From: Dokdonia sp.
GTDB lineage: Bacteria > Bacteroidota > Bacteroidia > Flavobacteriales > Flavobacteriaceae
DNA: 64,000 nucleotides
NCBI GenBank assembly: GCA_020630915.1
Contig: JAHDIF010000001.1
Location: 203,073 to 267,072, forward strand
Reading direction: 5' to 3'
The notes under the pieces were generated by a model. It worked only from the letters and a program-made list of their open reading frames with translations. It ran no database searches and was not told where the DNA came from. Shown here piece by piece: positions 34,483-45,501 of the stretch. Numbering within the stretch: position 1 is the stretch's first letter; each line of letters begins with the position of its first letter. The translations under genes and the position numbers were made by a program.

Positions 34483-34840
34483 ACCCTTCTGCGTCTAGAA
34501 GTTCTGCTACTTCGTCTTGATTAGAAATTTTAATTTTAATCATCCATCCAGCTCCGTATGCATCTGAATTTACAGTTTCTGGCTCATCCTCTAATGACTC
34601 ATTAAATTCAATAATCTCTCCAGATAATGGCAAGAATAGATCAGATACTGTTTTTACTGCTTCTACCGTTCCAAAAACTTCATCTTTATCAAGAGTCTCG
34701 TCTAGGGTCTCTACCTCTACGTAGACAATGTCTCCTAACTCTCCTTGGGCAAAATGGGTGATCCCCACAGTTGCGATGTCTCCATCAATACGCACCCACT
34801 CGTGGTCTTTTGTATATTTCAATTCGGCTGGTATGCTCAT
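34460..34840 (-). CDS. gcvH: Glycine cleavage system H protein
   Basis: The H protein carries aminomethyl groups between the P, T and L proteins on a lipoyl lysine. The 126-residue protein opens AELKYTKDHEWVRIDGD and holds the lipoylation site in FGTVEAVKTVSDLFLP (Lys63). Length and motifs are complete. The genes for P, T and L are not in the window. The palindrome at 34894 lies upstream, between this gene and the sprA stop. Confidence 0.96.
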   Translation of the reverse strand: MSIPAELKYTKDHEWVRIDGDIATVGITHFAQGELGDIVYVEVETLDETLDKDEVFGTVEAVKTVSDLFLPLSGEIIEFNESLEDEPETVNSDAYGAGWMIKIKISNQDEVAELLDAEGYAALIGA

Positions 34841-34893
34841 AGTAGTTGTGTTAAATAAGGTTGTATGTGTTTAGTTTTAATCGTGTTTATTTT

Positions 34894-34907
34894 GCTTTCG
34901 CGAAAGC
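34894..34907. repeat. Palindrome GCTTTCGCGAAAGC, intergenic copy
   Basis: This is an exact copy in the 85-base gap between sprA and gcvH. Confidence 0.95.
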
Positions 34908-34925
34908 GTAATAAATATAATTCAT

Positions 34926-37900
34926 TTAGTTACCAAAGTTGTACCTCATTGTAAATCCACTTCGAATAGTTGTTTGCGGGAATGCCGTAGATATAGCAAA
35001 GGTTGAGAACGTGTGGTCATAAAAGAATAAAGCCGTTAGATTCTTACTCAGCGCATAATCTGCCGTAAATCGCAGTCCATAAATATCTTGCCCCGCAGTA
35101 GTCTGGCTATTATCTATATCAAGATATCGTATAATAGTCTGGTTGCGTCTTAAAGACATGTCTGCTCTAAAATTAAGATCACTCTTAAGCACCTTACGCC
35201 TACCTCCAAACTTGGTGACAAACGTGAGATCCTTTACGCGGTATCCTAGCCCGACTATGTACTCATCTCCCTTAATTTCTGTAAGTAGGTTATTATCAAA
35301 ACTCAATCCAAGTGCCCGATCTCTTTTTACCTCAGCAAGTATTTTTACCGAGTTTCTCATTTCAAAATCCAAACGCATTAGTGGTGTGAACTGCTCTGTA
35401 AGCGTTACCGTGTTGAATAGTGTTTGATTCAAAAAGTTATTTGCCTGATCTACTTGCGCCGTTTCCGGATTGTTATCTGTACTTCTATTAAAGGCTAAGT
35501 TGGTATTGAACTGATTAATTGTATATCCTGCAGTATACCCATGTTGCATAGAAAAACGTTTGAAATTTTTCTTAAACCATGGGATACGCATCAAACCTGT
35601 GTACTTAATATTCCAATTAGGTAGTGGGATATTTCTAAAAGGACCTAGCTTAGTGCTATTTACGTCTTTACCTGTGTACGCCGATAGGAAAGCAGGCAAT
35701 AATACTGCTTGATTTGTTCTTCCAAATCCTTCTGGGAAACCATTTTCATCTATTGGATAATCTGTGTTACCGTAAAAATTTTCTGCCAGTCTGTTTGCCA
35801 CAGCCAGTCTGTTTGCTCTAAACGTATTAAACGTTTCTGAAAACTCTGATGTACTTTTACTAAAGGCAGTTCCTATAAGTAGGGTAGATATATTAAAATT
35901 TCCAAATGCATTACCCGTAAGAGACTGGTACTGCAGTGTATTGGGATCTACCCTATAATTCTCAGCATAATTCTCTTGAAAAACGCGATTAAAATTAAGA
36001 TCTATATCTAAGTCTTTAAGCAGCCCAACTCTTGCTTGTATAGCGAGATTTCTACTTTCTATCTCTCTGTATTGCTGATTAAAGTTTTGAAATAGGGTTA
36101 ACCATCCATTTCTTGCTGCGAGCTCACGCACTTCTGCTTGACTACCAAATATAAAGCCAGCTGTAGGCCTAAGGGTTCCTGCAAAACCAATGGATGGGGT
36201 ATATCCTGGTAGGTACAATCCATTATCTTCTTGGTACGTTACTTGTATTCTTTTTACTGCGGTTAGTAAACCTATTCCTGTATTCAGAGCTCTATCACTG
36301 CCGCTTAAACTATTACCAGAATTATTTTGAGCTTCATCTTCCTTTATTTTACGCTCTCTCGCACTTATCCCATCATCATCAGGAGATGGTAACCTTCCTC
36401 CTCTTGCTCTTGGCGCAGTTCTCTTTTTGGACTTCTTGGTTAAACCTATATACTTATAGAGTTTGTCCATCTCGAAGGTTCCGTTAATTGCGTGCGTGTT
36501 TGTGTTCTCTATAGCATTTCCAAGATTATCTAGAACACCATCGCCATCTGCATCCAATGTCTGGAACTGTTGAGATCCTCGCTGCCACCTGTAACTCGCA
36601 GTGTAAGCATATGTAGCATTGATCCATTCTGTAAACGGGAACTTATCAAATGGCAAATCGTAATTGAGTTGAAGTGTTCCGAAATGCGTATTAGGTGTCC
36701 CTACATCAAAAAATCCATCGTACACCCCAAAACCATCTCGCTCCTCACCTAAATTATTTAAAAACAATGGAGCGCCGTCTTCGTCCAAATAATTTCGAAC
36801 AATTCTATTATGGCTCATGTCATAGTTTACTCTAAGGCTATTGGTAATGGGGAAGTTTACGTTGTATTGCCAGTCAAATAAATAATTCCTTTGAAACAAT
36901 TTAGGCAGCCCTATATCTCCTTGGTTCTGATCTACATCTCTAAATTTCTGCTCGTTATACTGCCTTGTGATATTGGAACTTACCGCAACACTTGAGGGTA
37001 AATAATTAAAATTGAAATCTTTTAAAAACTTCCAATATTTTCCCATAAATAAGGAGTCATTCTTTTTAAAAGGCTCTAAAGGTTTGGGATTAAAGTCAAA
37101 ATTATAAGTTCCTCCTAAGCGTACGTTCTGATCTAGTGACTGTTCTATTTCAAAATCTCTATGATCCGTTTGATTATAAGAATACGAAAAAGTTAAGTTC
37201 TCTACATCGTAAGGCATTGGTTTTTTCTCGGTAGTTCGGTTTTTACGTACACCTATAAGATTGATACTTTTTCTGCGCGTATAATCCTCTGCTCTATTTT
37301 CAATTCTCTCTGCATCCTCTGGAGTGGCAGCATTTGCTATACGCTGACTAAGCTCAATATCTAAGGCTTGAGGATCAAACTTAGGTGTAATAATCTGCTC
37401 TCCTATTGCGTAGTTAAAAGGCACTTGAATACCCCATTTCTTAGGTAGTAATTGTCCTGCATTTACATTGGTAACCACATCATACTGAAACACATCTTCA
37501 AGGCTTCTCTCTTGAGGTCCTTGATCTATAGATCCAAAGCCGCTTGTACTTTGTCTTGCGGTGGCAGATACATTTGCAAAATCAGCAATGTTACCATCCA
37601 TATTTACAACGGCTGCCCACCCTCCAGAGTTATCCAATCCTTCCAGACGTAATTCATTAAACCAAACTTCCCCTCCTATTCTTCTCTGAGGTCCCGTACT
37701 AGAGTTAGAATTTTTTACACCTAACATTAACGTCCTGATATCTCCAAAACTAGGCAGTCCTTTAATTCCTATACGCACTTCCCCTTCTTCAAAAGGAGTA
37801 TTTTCTGGATCTAAAAGTTGTTCTCCTTGACCATCAAAGTAATATACCTCATCTGGATCGTTAGTTACAGGTTCAAATTGTCCATTAAGGACTTTGGCTT

Positions 37901-40900
37901 TAACAATTTGTAATAATTCAAGCGGTATATCAATTTCATTTTGTGCAGGCCACACGTCAGATCTGGCAGAAGCTCCAAAAGGTGTTTTTAAAAGCGCTTG
38001 TTCAATCTGATAGAAATTTGAATTCAAGTCTGTTCCCATTCTAATAAAACCTATCATTTCTAGATCATCTAGTTTGGTTTCATCTTCAACAGGTGCTCCC
38101 CCTAGATCACCGCTAGGGATCGCGGGACCTTCTGCATGAAGAAACATCCTCAACCTACTATATTGCCTCATATCCAGATTATAGTACTTGTAAACACCTC
38201 TAGCATCTTGCGGTTCTAGCTCATCTACTTTTAAGGAAAGAGACTGTTCATTTTGTCTAATATTGTTATTGTTATTGTTAAGACGTTCCCGCACTACCCC
38301 TGGAGGAAGTACATAAGGAATAGGCACTCTAGTTTCGTTTGCTAATATATTAACAGCTGCAACCTCAAACGTGGTGGGATCATCCGTTGGGTTGTCATTA
38401 GGATTACTTTCTGAGCTTTCAAGCGAGAGCAAATACCTCCTAAAGTCTCCTCTTACAAGGTCTAGGGTTCCAAAACGCAATACTATAGGGTCTTGCCACT
38501 CACTCATATACATCCTCATAAAGCGGATTGCTCTAAAGTCAGAAATTCCTCCCACAGCATTATCAAATTGATTAATAGGGACTCTAAACTGTACCCATCT
38601 TGTTGGGATGTCTGTTCCATCTTGGGCTGTAACAGTTAACTCTCGAACATCCGTAACAAAATCATTATCCTCAACAGAGAGAGAGCCTGGATTGATCTCT
38701 ACATCATACTCATAATAAGCATCTACCGTGTTCATGGTATTGTCACGGTTAATATCTTCTACATCTGGTAGGGTTGTGCTTCCGCGGTTGGTTTGAGTGA
38801 CTTCTACAGGAGAGTTTCCTTGTAAGTTATTAAACGCCTTATAACGCTCTACCACACCACCCGATGCTTGTACAAAGTATTCATAATTATCACCTGCCGG
38901 ATCAGGTAGTCCTGCAAAATTAGGATACTCTTGCGCCTCCTCTATATCGCTCAAACCGTCATACCCTATGTCTTGATTGGTTCGTTGCACACCCTCGGTA
39001 TCAAACGCATAAACAAGTGACTGATTCGTAGGCACTTTTCCCCAGTTGGTCGCGGTTGTCCCTTCTAAACCTCCGTCATTAGGCAGGCCATTCTCGTATT
39101 GTTTCCTACCATCCTTTAAAATGTCTTCAGAAATACTACCTAAGTTGATCGTGAGCTTACCTCCTGGGCTAGTAGTATCTCCATCTGCAAAGAAAGGATC
39201 TAGCAACCAGAATTCTACAAACTCTACATTAGATTGTTCAAAATCTGTTGCTGTGAGTTGGCGCATAATTCCCCCAAAGTTCTGCTCTGGATTTTGAAGC
39301 ACTTCGTCTTGTGCATCTGGACTAAAATTATAAGGTCCTCTTTCTTCTGGAAAGTATGCTAAATCAAGGGTGAATAATGCTTGCGGTTGGCCTGCAATAA
39401 TATCTTGTTGAGGGAAAATCTCATCTCTAAATACACGGCGCGTCTCTGGTAAGGACATATCAGATTCATTAAGACCATCTGGCCTTTGTGCATTGTAAAA
39501 AATAGGATCAATCGTATACCAAGCAAGCTTTGCTCTTCTAAAACCTACAGTCAAGTCGTCATTTGCCAATTCCCCTCCGAAACCTACTGGAGTAGAAGAT
39601 AAAAACCACTGTAAGGGACTACTAATATCGATACTTGTTTGTGATCCCTCAAAATCTTCTACATAAGAAGTTGCCTCACCGTTAAACTCTGTTCCTTTAG
39701 GTTGTCCAGGAACTAAATATGCCATTTCACCTCTTATGGAAAAATTGGAAGGTGCATCTGTATCTATATTAGGTAACTTATTTGCAAATCTCGTCAGAAA
39801 TGGAAGCTCTGTAGAATATTGAGCGTTTAACCCAAAAATTGTATTGTTTATAGGCTCAAAACTATAGGTTGCTTTTTGCGTGAGCGGTCGCTCATTCAAT
39901 TTCATAAAAGTACCTCCTATTATAAAATCATCTGTAAATCTATGCTCTACATTAATCCCTGTAAAACGTTTATTTTGTTGCCCAAATACCGCATTATTCT
40001 CTACCGAAGCAGAAATAGGAATACCGGAAGCTTCCAGCGATTTATCAAGAATAATTACACGACCTAATTGATAATTTACTGTATAATCAAGGCCTTCAAC
40101 TAAAACTCTTCCACCAGCAGTAACTGTTACAGAACCTTGAGGAATATTAAATGCGCCTAAAGGGATACCACTTTCTTGTGTAGATTTATAGCGCCCTTTA
40201 AGTACAAACTTATTTTTATCTGCATTATCCCGAGCTACTGTCTTGGTAGATTTATAAAGTGACCGATAAACATATTTTGCTTGGTGAGGATTAAATGTTG
40301 TTATTTCCTGATCTTGGTTTTCAATACCATCGTCATAGATCTCATCATCTTCAATTCTAAGTTGATTAAACAGGCTTTCTCCAAAAGGCTCTACTGTTGT
40401 AAAAACTATACTACCATTTTGCGTATGCACAGTGGTACCTGGAACAAAATCAAAAAACCCATCACCTCCTACTTGAGGGTCTCCAAAAGTCGTGAGTCTA
40501 TCTAAATTAAAAAGCTGTAATAATGTTGTCGCTTGTAGAGGGTTTTCAGCATCAAAAGCAGCTGGTAAAGGAGCTCCTTCTACAGGCTCTATATAGTTAA
40601 TGGGCGAAGGGTCGGAATACACAATATTCATTCTAAAACCGTCTTGCTCTAGCCCAAATGCGCCTAAGGGATAAATATTTTTCATCATCAGATCCCAGAT
40701 AGGCTCTGAAACATTGGTAAGATTACTTTTGAGCATCTTAACTACTAGATTTTGGGGACTCCCTGCAAGACCAGGTGGAATCACATCATCATCTATACCA
40801 TCTGCGTTGTTATCTAATCCATTAAATATCCCATCACCATTTACATCTGCATCTGCAATATTTGCAATACCATCATTATCATCGTCTGCCTGAACTTGCG

Positions 40901-42425
40901 GGCTATCTGCATCAGCAACATCTGGGATACCATCGCCATCTGCATCAGGACGATCACCATTTGTCGCGTCAATACCGTCGTTAGCAAACTCTCCCACTTG
41001 ATACACCTGGCCGCCTACTGTATATTGAAATGCAACTCCTAAAACCTCATCATTATTAAGACGTTGATTTAATGAAATATATCCTAATTGTGGATAAATA
41101 GTATACTGGTTGGGGTCTAATTTACGTGCGTTTTCTAAAAGTACATAGTCTGTACCATCCTCTACCTGTACCCCTCCAAAACCATCTTGTACCGTTGCAA
41201 CATCCCTTATAGAAGGGTTGAGGGCAGACTGTACTGCAGGGTTGTCAATCCCACGAGGGTTAAAATCATTATTAGCGTTATCAGGAAAAGCTCCAGGGAC
41301 ATTATTAATAAATCCTGAAGGCGGAAAATCTAAGCCTACATTATCTGGATCCGACTCTCCTATGTCCTGTATAGCAATAATATTTCTTGCATTATTAGTT
41401 TGAGCCTGCCTGTTTGTGATCCACGCCTCTACCCTTGTAATTTGAATATTGTTATTGATAAAAGGATAATTTGCAAGTGATTGATCGTAGATATCTCTAA
41501 AATAATGTGCCAAAAAGAAGTGGCGATTCTCATCATAATCCAATGCAAAGACTTCAAAATCCTGAACGGTGGCACCGCCTTCTGCCACTACCGTTCTAGG
41601 TTGTGATCTGTTTTCGGCAAAAACCGCTGTGATATTTGTTTTCCCAAATTGTAACTCAGTTTTAACCCCAAACAAGCTTTGAGAGCCTTGAATTAAAGCG
41701 CTATTGAGAGGCATCGCTACATTACCCACTTCAATCTTTTGAATAATATCGTCTTCTGTAGGCGTGTATTCTAATTTAATTTGATTTTGAAAGTCAAAGG
41801 TAGACTCAGTGTCATAGTTAGCCGTAACTTGAAGACGTTCCCCCACCTTTCCTAATAAACTAAGGCTAATTCGTTGATCAAAGTCAAAGGTAAAATTACT
41901 CCTGTTACGTGGTGAAAATGCTGGATTATCCTGCTTTGTGAATAATAATCCAAGGTCCATCTCCACAGAACCTGTAGGGGTAAATTCTATTTTATCACCT
42001 CCAAAAATACTCTGAAATAAATCAGACTTCACATAAAAAGCTGGCAATAAACTATTCTGATTTTCTTTTCCTTCTTCAGTCCTTCCATCTAAGGCTGCTA
42101 TTTTTTCCTTAAAGTATGCCTTCATTCGTTCGTCACGAACACGGCGCTCATACTCCTCTGGCGTAAGAATAAGAGGGTAATTTATATTAAAATCTCCTAA
42201 TTGTTCTGTATATATATACCTGTCTAGTTCCGGATCATAAGTATATTTTGATACGATACTCGCAGGATTAGGAAGCTCTAGATTTCCTAAAGAAAAACCT
42301 GTATCTGTAGAATCCTGTTGAACTTCATTGGTTTCTTGCGCTGTTCCAAGTGTGGTTCCAAGTAAAAGAACACCGACGAAACACGTAAAACGGAAAAATA
42401 TAGTTGCGTATTTTTTAAAATTCAA
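34926..42425 (-). CDS. sprA: Type IX secretion translocon / cell surface protein SprA
   Basis: SprA is the giant outer-membrane barrel through which type IX cargo leaves the periplasm in gliding Bacteroidetes. At 2499 residues the length fits. There is a signal peptide at 1-30 (ending LGTAQ), and the N-terminal portion includes YTYDPELDRYIYTEQLG and TPEEYERRVRDERMKAYF. Beta-strand-rich sequence continues to a terminal ISTAFPQTTIRSGFTMRYNF. An Asp-rich calcium-type repeat stretch lies near 481-551. The start appears to be TTG at 42425, seven bases after ruvA, since no ATG precedes the signal peptide. No palindrome copy lies in these 7.5 kb. Confidence 0.95.
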   Translation of the reverse strand: MNFKKYATIFFRFTCFVGVLLLGTTLGTAQETNEVQQDSTDTGFSLGNLELPNPASIVSKYTYDPELDRYIYTEQLGDFNINYPLILTPEEYERRVRDERMKAYFKEKIAALDGRTEEGKENQNSLLPAFYVKSDLFQSIFGGDKIEFTPTGSVEMDLGLLFTKQDNPAFSPRNRSNFTFDFDQRISLSLLGKVGERLQVTANYDTESTFDFQNQIKLEYTPTEDDIIQKIEVGNVAMPLNSALIQGSQSLFGVKTELQFGKTNITAVFAENRSQPRTVVAEGGATVQDFEVFALDYDENRHFFLAHYFRDIYDQSLANYPFINNNIQITRVEAWITNRQAQTNNARNIIAIQDIGESDPDNVGLDFPPSGFINNVPGAFPDNANNDFNPRGIDNPAVQSALNPSIRDVATVQDGFGGVQVEDGTDYVLLENARKLDPNQYTIYPQLGYISLNQRLNNDEVLGVAFQYTVGGQVYQVGEFANDGIDATNGDRPDADGDGIPDVADADSPQVQADDDNDGIANIADADVNGDGIFNGLDNNADGIDDDVIPPGLAGSPQNLVVKMLKSNLTNVSEPIWDLMMKNIYPLGAFGLEQDGFRMNIVYSDPSPINYIEPVEGAPLPAAFDAENPLQATTLLQLFNLDRLTTFGDPQVGGDGFFDFVPGTTVHTQNGSIVFTTVEPFGESLFNQLRIEDDEIYDDGIENQDQEITTFNPHQAKYVYRSLYKSTKTVARDNADKNKFVLKGRYKSTQESGIPLGAFNIPQGSVTVTAGGRVLVEGLDYTVNYQLGRVIILDKSLEASGIPISASVENNAVFGQQNKRFTGINVEHRFTDDFIIGGTFMKLNERPLTQKATYSFEPINNTIFGLNAQYSTELPFLTRFANKLPNIDTDAPSNFSIRGEMAYLVPGQPKGTEFNGEATSYVEDFEGSQTSIDISSPLQWFLSSTPVGFGGELANDDLTVGFRRAKLAWYTIDPIFYNAQRPDGLNESDMSLPETRRVFRDEIFPQQDIIAGQPQALFTLDLAYFPEERGPYNFSPDAQDEVLQNPEQNFGGIMRQLTATDFEQSNVEFVEFWLLDPFFADGDTTSPGGKLTINLGSISEDILKDGRKQYENGLPNDGGLEGTTATNWGKVPTNQSLVYAFDTEGVQRTNQDIGYDGLSDIEEAQEYPNFAGLPDPAGDNYEYFVQASGGVVERYKAFNNLQGNSPVEVTQTNRGSTTLPDVEDINRDNTMNTVDAYYEYDVEINPGSLSVEDNDFVTDVRELTVTAQDGTDIPTRWVQFRVPINQFDNAVGGISDFRAIRFMRMYMSEWQDPIVLRFGTLDLVRGDFRRYLLSLESSESNPNDNPTDDPTTFEVAAVNILANETRVPIPYVLPPGVVRERLNNNNNNIRQNEQSLSLKVDELEPQDARGVYKYYNLDMRQYSRLRMFLHAEGPAIPSGDLGGAPVEDETKLDDLEMIGFIRMGTDLNSNFYQIEQALLKTPFGASARSDVWPAQNEIDIPLELLQIVKAKVLNGQFEPVTNDPDEVYYFDGQGEQLLDPENTPFEEGEVRIGIKGLPSFGDIRTLMLGVKNSNSSTGPQRRIGGEVWFNELRLEGLDNSGGWAAVVNMDGNIADFANVSATARQSTSGFGSIDQGPQERSLEDVFQYDVVTNVNAGQLLPKKWGIQVPFNYAIGEQIITPKFDPQALDIELSQRIANAATPEDAERIENRAEDYTRRKSINLIGVRKNRTTEKKPMPYDVENLTFSYSYNQTDHRDFEIEQSLDQNVRLGGTYNFDFNPKPLEPFKKNDSLFMGKYWKFLKDFNFNYLPSSVAVSSNITRQYNEQKFRDVDQNQGDIGLPKLFQRNYLFDWQYNVNFPITNSLRVNYDMSHNRIVRNYLDEDGAPLFLNNLGEERDGFGVYDGFFDVGTPNTHFGTLQLNYDLPFDKFPFTEWINATYAYTASYRWQRGSQQFQTLDADGDGVLDNLGNAIENTNTHAINGTFEMDKLYKYIGLTKKSKKRTAPRARGGRLPSPDDDGISARERKIKEDEAQNNSGNSLSGSDRALNTGIGLLTAVKRIQVTYQEDNGLYLPGYTPSIGFAGTLRPTAGFIFGSQAEVRELAARNGWLTLFQNFNQQYREIESRNLAIQARVGLLKDLDIDLNFNRVFQENYAENYRVDPNTLQYQSLTGNAFGNFNISTLLIGTAFSKSTSEFSETFNTFRANRLAVANRLAENFYGNTDYPIDENGFPEGFGRTNQAVLLPAFLSAYTGKDVNSTKLGPFRNIPLPNWNIKYTGLMRIPWFKKNFKRFSMQHGYTAGYTINQFNTNLAFNRSTDNNPETAQVDQANNFLNQTLFNTVTLTEQFTPLMRLDFEMRNSVKILAEVKRDRALGLSFDNNLLTEIKGDEYIVGLGYRVKDLTFVTKFGGRRKVLKSDLNFRADMSLRRNQTIIRYLDIDNSQTTAGQDIYGLRFTADYALSKNLTALFFYDHTFSTFAISTAFPQTTIRSGFTMRYNFGN

Positions 42426-42432
42426 AATGGTA

Positions 42433-43014
42433 TTATAATTTTTTTAAAGCCTCTTTTATAATTGTTTCCACCGTGGCATCTGGCATTTCTTTTAATATGT
42501 TTCCACAAACTTTCTCAGCTTGTTTTCGAGCAAAACCTAAGGTCTCTAGTGCAGATAACGCTTCTTCTTTACTAGTATTGCTTGATACTGCAGATTCTAC
42601 ATCAATATCAAACACTTTTAAGATTTTATCCTTAAGATCTAAGATAACACGCTGAGCCGTCTTCGCTCCTATTCCCTTAATACTCTGTATAGTAGCCACA
42701 TCTCCAGAAGCAATAGCCTGTTTTATCTGGTCTGGATGTAATGATGATAACATTGTTCTTGCAATATTAGAGCCTATACCTGATACTGAGATAAGTAATC
42801 TAAATATCTCACGCTCCATTTTATCAACAAAACCGTAAAGCGTGTGGCTATCTTCTTTCACCTGTAAATGGGTATAAAGCCTCAATCCTTCTGTCTCTGG
42901 CAGGGACGAAAATGTATGTAAAGATATATTAACAAAATACCCCACTCCATTACAGTCTATAACGACATAGGTTGGGGTTTTTTCAATAAGCCTTCCGCTT
43001 AGGTGAGTAATCAT
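42433..43014 (-). CDS. ruvA: Holliday junction branch migration protein RuvA
   Basis: The 193-residue protein begins MITHLSGRLIEKTPTYVVID, the OB-fold domain of RuvA. It contains helix-hairpin-helix motifs (LISVSGIGSNIARTMLS and QSIKGIGAKTAQRVILDLKD) and a C-terminal domain that contacts RuvB (ALSALETLGFARKQAEK). RuvA binds four-way junctions and recruits RuvB, whose gene is at 54550. It is immediately upstream of sprA on the same strand. Confidence 0.96.
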   Translation of the reverse strand: MITHLSGRLIEKTPTYVVIDCNGVGYFVNISLHTFSSLPETEGLRLYTHLQVKEDSHTLYGFVDKMEREIFRLLISVSGIGSNIARTMLSSLHPDQIKQAIASGDVATIQSIKGIGAKTAQRVILDLKDKILKVFDIDVESAVSSNTSKEEALSALETLGFARKQAEKVCGNILKEMPDATVETIIKEALKKL

Positions 43015-43102
43015 TTAAAAAATCCAAGTATTAAGCGAGTAAATGTAAGAAAATTATCTAGACCTCAAATTGATTTAAGCATTGGAAGTTTTGAAGATGC
43101 AC

Positions 43103-43116
43103 GCTTTCGCGAAAGC
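43103..43116. repeat. Palindrome GCTTTCGCGAAAGC, intergenic copy
   Basis: This is an exact copy in the 128-base gap between maeB and ruvA. It is flanked by CAC and GCA. Confidence 0.95.
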
Positions 43117-43142
43117 GCAAAAAAATATCGTTCAAATACACC

Positions 43143-45437
43143 TTATTTCAAGAAACCTTCCATTCCGTATTTTTCCTTCTTTTGAGCATCTACAACGGTT
43201 ATCGCTGCCATATGAACTATCTCGTCCACACTAGCTCCCAATTGAAGCACGTGTACTGGTTTACTCATACCTAACATAATAGGACCTATGTTTTCAGCCC
43301 TTTCTAACTCTTTGATCACCTTGTACGTAATATTTGCACTATCTATATTAGAAAATACAAGTGTATTTACTTTACGTCCCGCAAGTTTTGAAAATGGAAA
43401 TTTGCGCTGTAGCATATCTCTATTTAATGCAAAATCTGCCTGTACTTCTCCATCTACTATTAAATCGGGGTAATACCTATGAAGATAGGAGACTGCATCT
43501 CTAACTTTTTTTGCTTTCTCATTGTTAGAAGATCCAAAATTAGAATAGGAAGTCATTGCAATTACAGGTTCTAAGCCAAACATTTTTACAGTTGTGGCCG
43601 TCATTTGTGCAATTTTTGCAAGTTCCTTTGCACTGGGCTCTATATTTATGGAAGTATCGGATAAAAATAACGGACCTCTAGAGGTAATCATCAGATTGGT
43701 GGCTGCCACCTTTTGCACACCCTTTGCTGGGCCAATTACTTCTAATACAGGTTTTATTACAGAAGGATAGCTCCTACTGTGACCAGATAGCATTCCATCT
43801 GCATCGCCTTCCTTAACCATCATAGCTGCAAAGTAGTCCCTCTGGCGCATTAACTTCTTTGCATCAAACAAGGTGATACCCTTGCGCTTTCTAGATTCCC
43901 AATAAATCTCGGCATACTTTGATACGTGATCTAGCTCTTCATTAGATTTTGGATCTATAATCTCTACATCTGCATCAAACTCTATCTCTTCTTTAAGTTC
44001 TAAAATTACCTCTCTATTACCTAACAAAACAGGAATAGCGATTCCCTCGTCATATACTATCTGTGCGGCTTTCAAGACATCTAGCTGATCTGACTCTGCA
44101 AAGACTATTCTTTTAGGATCTAAGCGTGCTCTATCCAACAACAAACGGATAATTTTATTATCCTCACCTAATCGCTCAAGAAGTTCTTCATTATAACGCT
44201 CCCAGTTTGTGATGGGTTCTTTTGCCACACCACTTTCCATAGCTGCTTTTGCAACGGCTGGGGGAACAGTGGTAATCAATCTAGGGTCAAACGGTTTAGG
44301 TATAATATAATCTTTACCATAGGCGAGACGCGTCTCCCCATAAGCAATGTTTACCTGTTCTGGAACAGGTTCTTTGGCTAATTGAGCAAGCGCCTTCACG
44401 GCAGCCATCTTCATCTCTTCATTAATACAAGTAGCTCTCACATCTAATGCTCCTCTAAAAATAAAAGGAAAACCAAGCACATTATTAACTTGATTAGGAT
44501 GGTCTGATCTACCTGTAGCCATAATGATATCCTCTCTAGCAGCACACGCTTCTTGGTAAGGGATTTCTGGATTAGGATTTGCCATTGCAAAAACAATGGG
44601 TTTAGGAGCCATAGTCCTAATCATATCTTGATTTACAATATTTCCCACAGATAGTCCTAAAAAAACGTCTGCATCTACCAGGGCCTCTGCTAGATTAGAA
44701 AACTTGTCTTCATTTACAAATCGTGCTTGGCTAGGTGCAAGTTCTGTTCGTGATGCCGTAAGCAAGCCTTCACTATCAAACATGAAAATATTTTCGAGCT
44801 TGGCTCCCAATGCAACATACAAATTCATGCAAGAAACGGCTGCGCTTCCTGCACCACTTACAGTAATGCGCACATCTTCTATTTTCTTTTCGGCTATTTC
44901 TAATGCATTGAGCAATGCGGCAGCAGAGATAATGGCGGTGCCATGTTGATCATCGTGCATTACAGGAATGTCTAATTCTTCTTTAAGCCTTCTCTCGATC
45001 TCAAAAGCTTCTGGGGCCTTTATATCTTCTAGATTGATACCCCCAAAGGTTGGGGCGATATTTTTTACTGTTTCTATAAAAGAATCTACATCCTTTGTAT
45101 CTACCTCTATATCAAAAACATCTATTCCTGCAAAAATTTTAAACAGCAGACCTTTGCCTTCCATAACCGGTTTCGAAGCTTCAGGACCTATATCACCTAG
45201 ACCCAGAACCGCAGTGCCATTTGAAATTACGGCGACAAGATTACCTTTGGCCGTATACTTGTAGACATTGTTGGGGTCTTTTGCAATTTCTAGACAAGGC
45301 TCTGCTACTCCAGGAGAGTATGCTAGTGCTAGATCCCTCTGTGAAGCATACTTTTTTGTAGGCACCACAGCGATCTTACCTGGTCTAGGTTTTGCATGAT
45401 ACACAAGGGCTTCTCTGCGTTTACTATCTTTCTTCAT
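43143..45437 (-). CDS. maeB: NADP-dependent malic enzyme with C-terminal phosphotransacetylase-like domain
   Basis: The enzyme decarboxylates malate to pyruvate, producing NADPH. The 764-residue protein has a malic enzyme N-domain ([20 protein letters not shown]) and an NAD(P)-binding domain with [17 protein letters not shown] and [14 protein letters not shown], up to about 430. A phosphotransacetylase-family domain at about 430-764 follows ([20 protein letters not shown]), which is regulatory in MaeB enzymes. The length is typical. It stands alone. Confidence 0.94.
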   Translation of the reverse strand: MKKDSKRREALVYHAKPRPGKIAVVPTKKYASQRDLALAYSPGVAEPCLEIAKDPNNVYKYTAKGNLVAVISNGTAVLGLGDIGPEASKPVMEGKGLLFKIFAGIDVFDIEVDTKDVDSFIETVKNIAPTFGGINLEDIKAPEAFEIERRLKEELDIPVMHDDQHGTAIISAAALLNALEIAEKKIEDVRITVSGAGSAAVSCMNLYVALGAKLENIFMFDSEGLLTASRTELAPSQARFVNEDKFSNLAEALVDADVFLGLSVGNIVNQDMIRTMAPKPIVFAMANPNPEIPYQEACAAREDIIMATGRSDHPNQVNNVLGFPFIFRGALDVRATCINEEMKMAAVKALAQLAKEPVPEQVNIAYGETRLAYGKDYIIPKPFDPRLITTVPPAVAKAAMESGVAKEPITNWERYNEELLERLGEDNKIIRLLLDRARLDPKRIVFAESDQLDVLKAAQIVYDEGIAIPVLLGNREVILELKEEIEFDADVEIIDPKSNEELDHVSKYAEIYWESRKRKGITLFDAKKLMRQRDYFAAMMVKEGDADGMLSGHSRSYPSVIKPVLEVIGPAKGVQKVAATNLMITSRGPLFLSDTSINIEPSAKELAKIAQMTATTVKMFGLEPVIAMTSYSNFGSSNNEKAKKVRDAVSYLHRYYPDLIVDGEVQADFALNRDMLQRKFPFSKLAGRKVNTLVFSNIDSANITYKVIKELERAENIGPIMLGMSKPVHVLQLGASVDEIVHMAAITVVDAQKKEKYGMEGFLK

Positions 45438-45456
45438 ATATTAGGTTATGAACTAA

Positions 45457-45464
45457 CAAAAATA
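45457..45464 (-). promoter_or_regulatory. Candidate -7 box for maeB
   Basis: The minus strand reads TATTTTTG, a TAnnTTTG match, about 20 bases before the start codon. A -33 box is not clear. Confidence 0.35.
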
Positions 45465-45501
45465 AGGAATCCTATAAGGACAGGCACCTCGTATTTATAT
45501 T

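Noticed and set aside
43003-43185. A short plus-strand frame between ruvA and maeB as a gene
   Set aside because: It runs through the palindrome and into antisense of maeB, with no ribosome site or family pattern.
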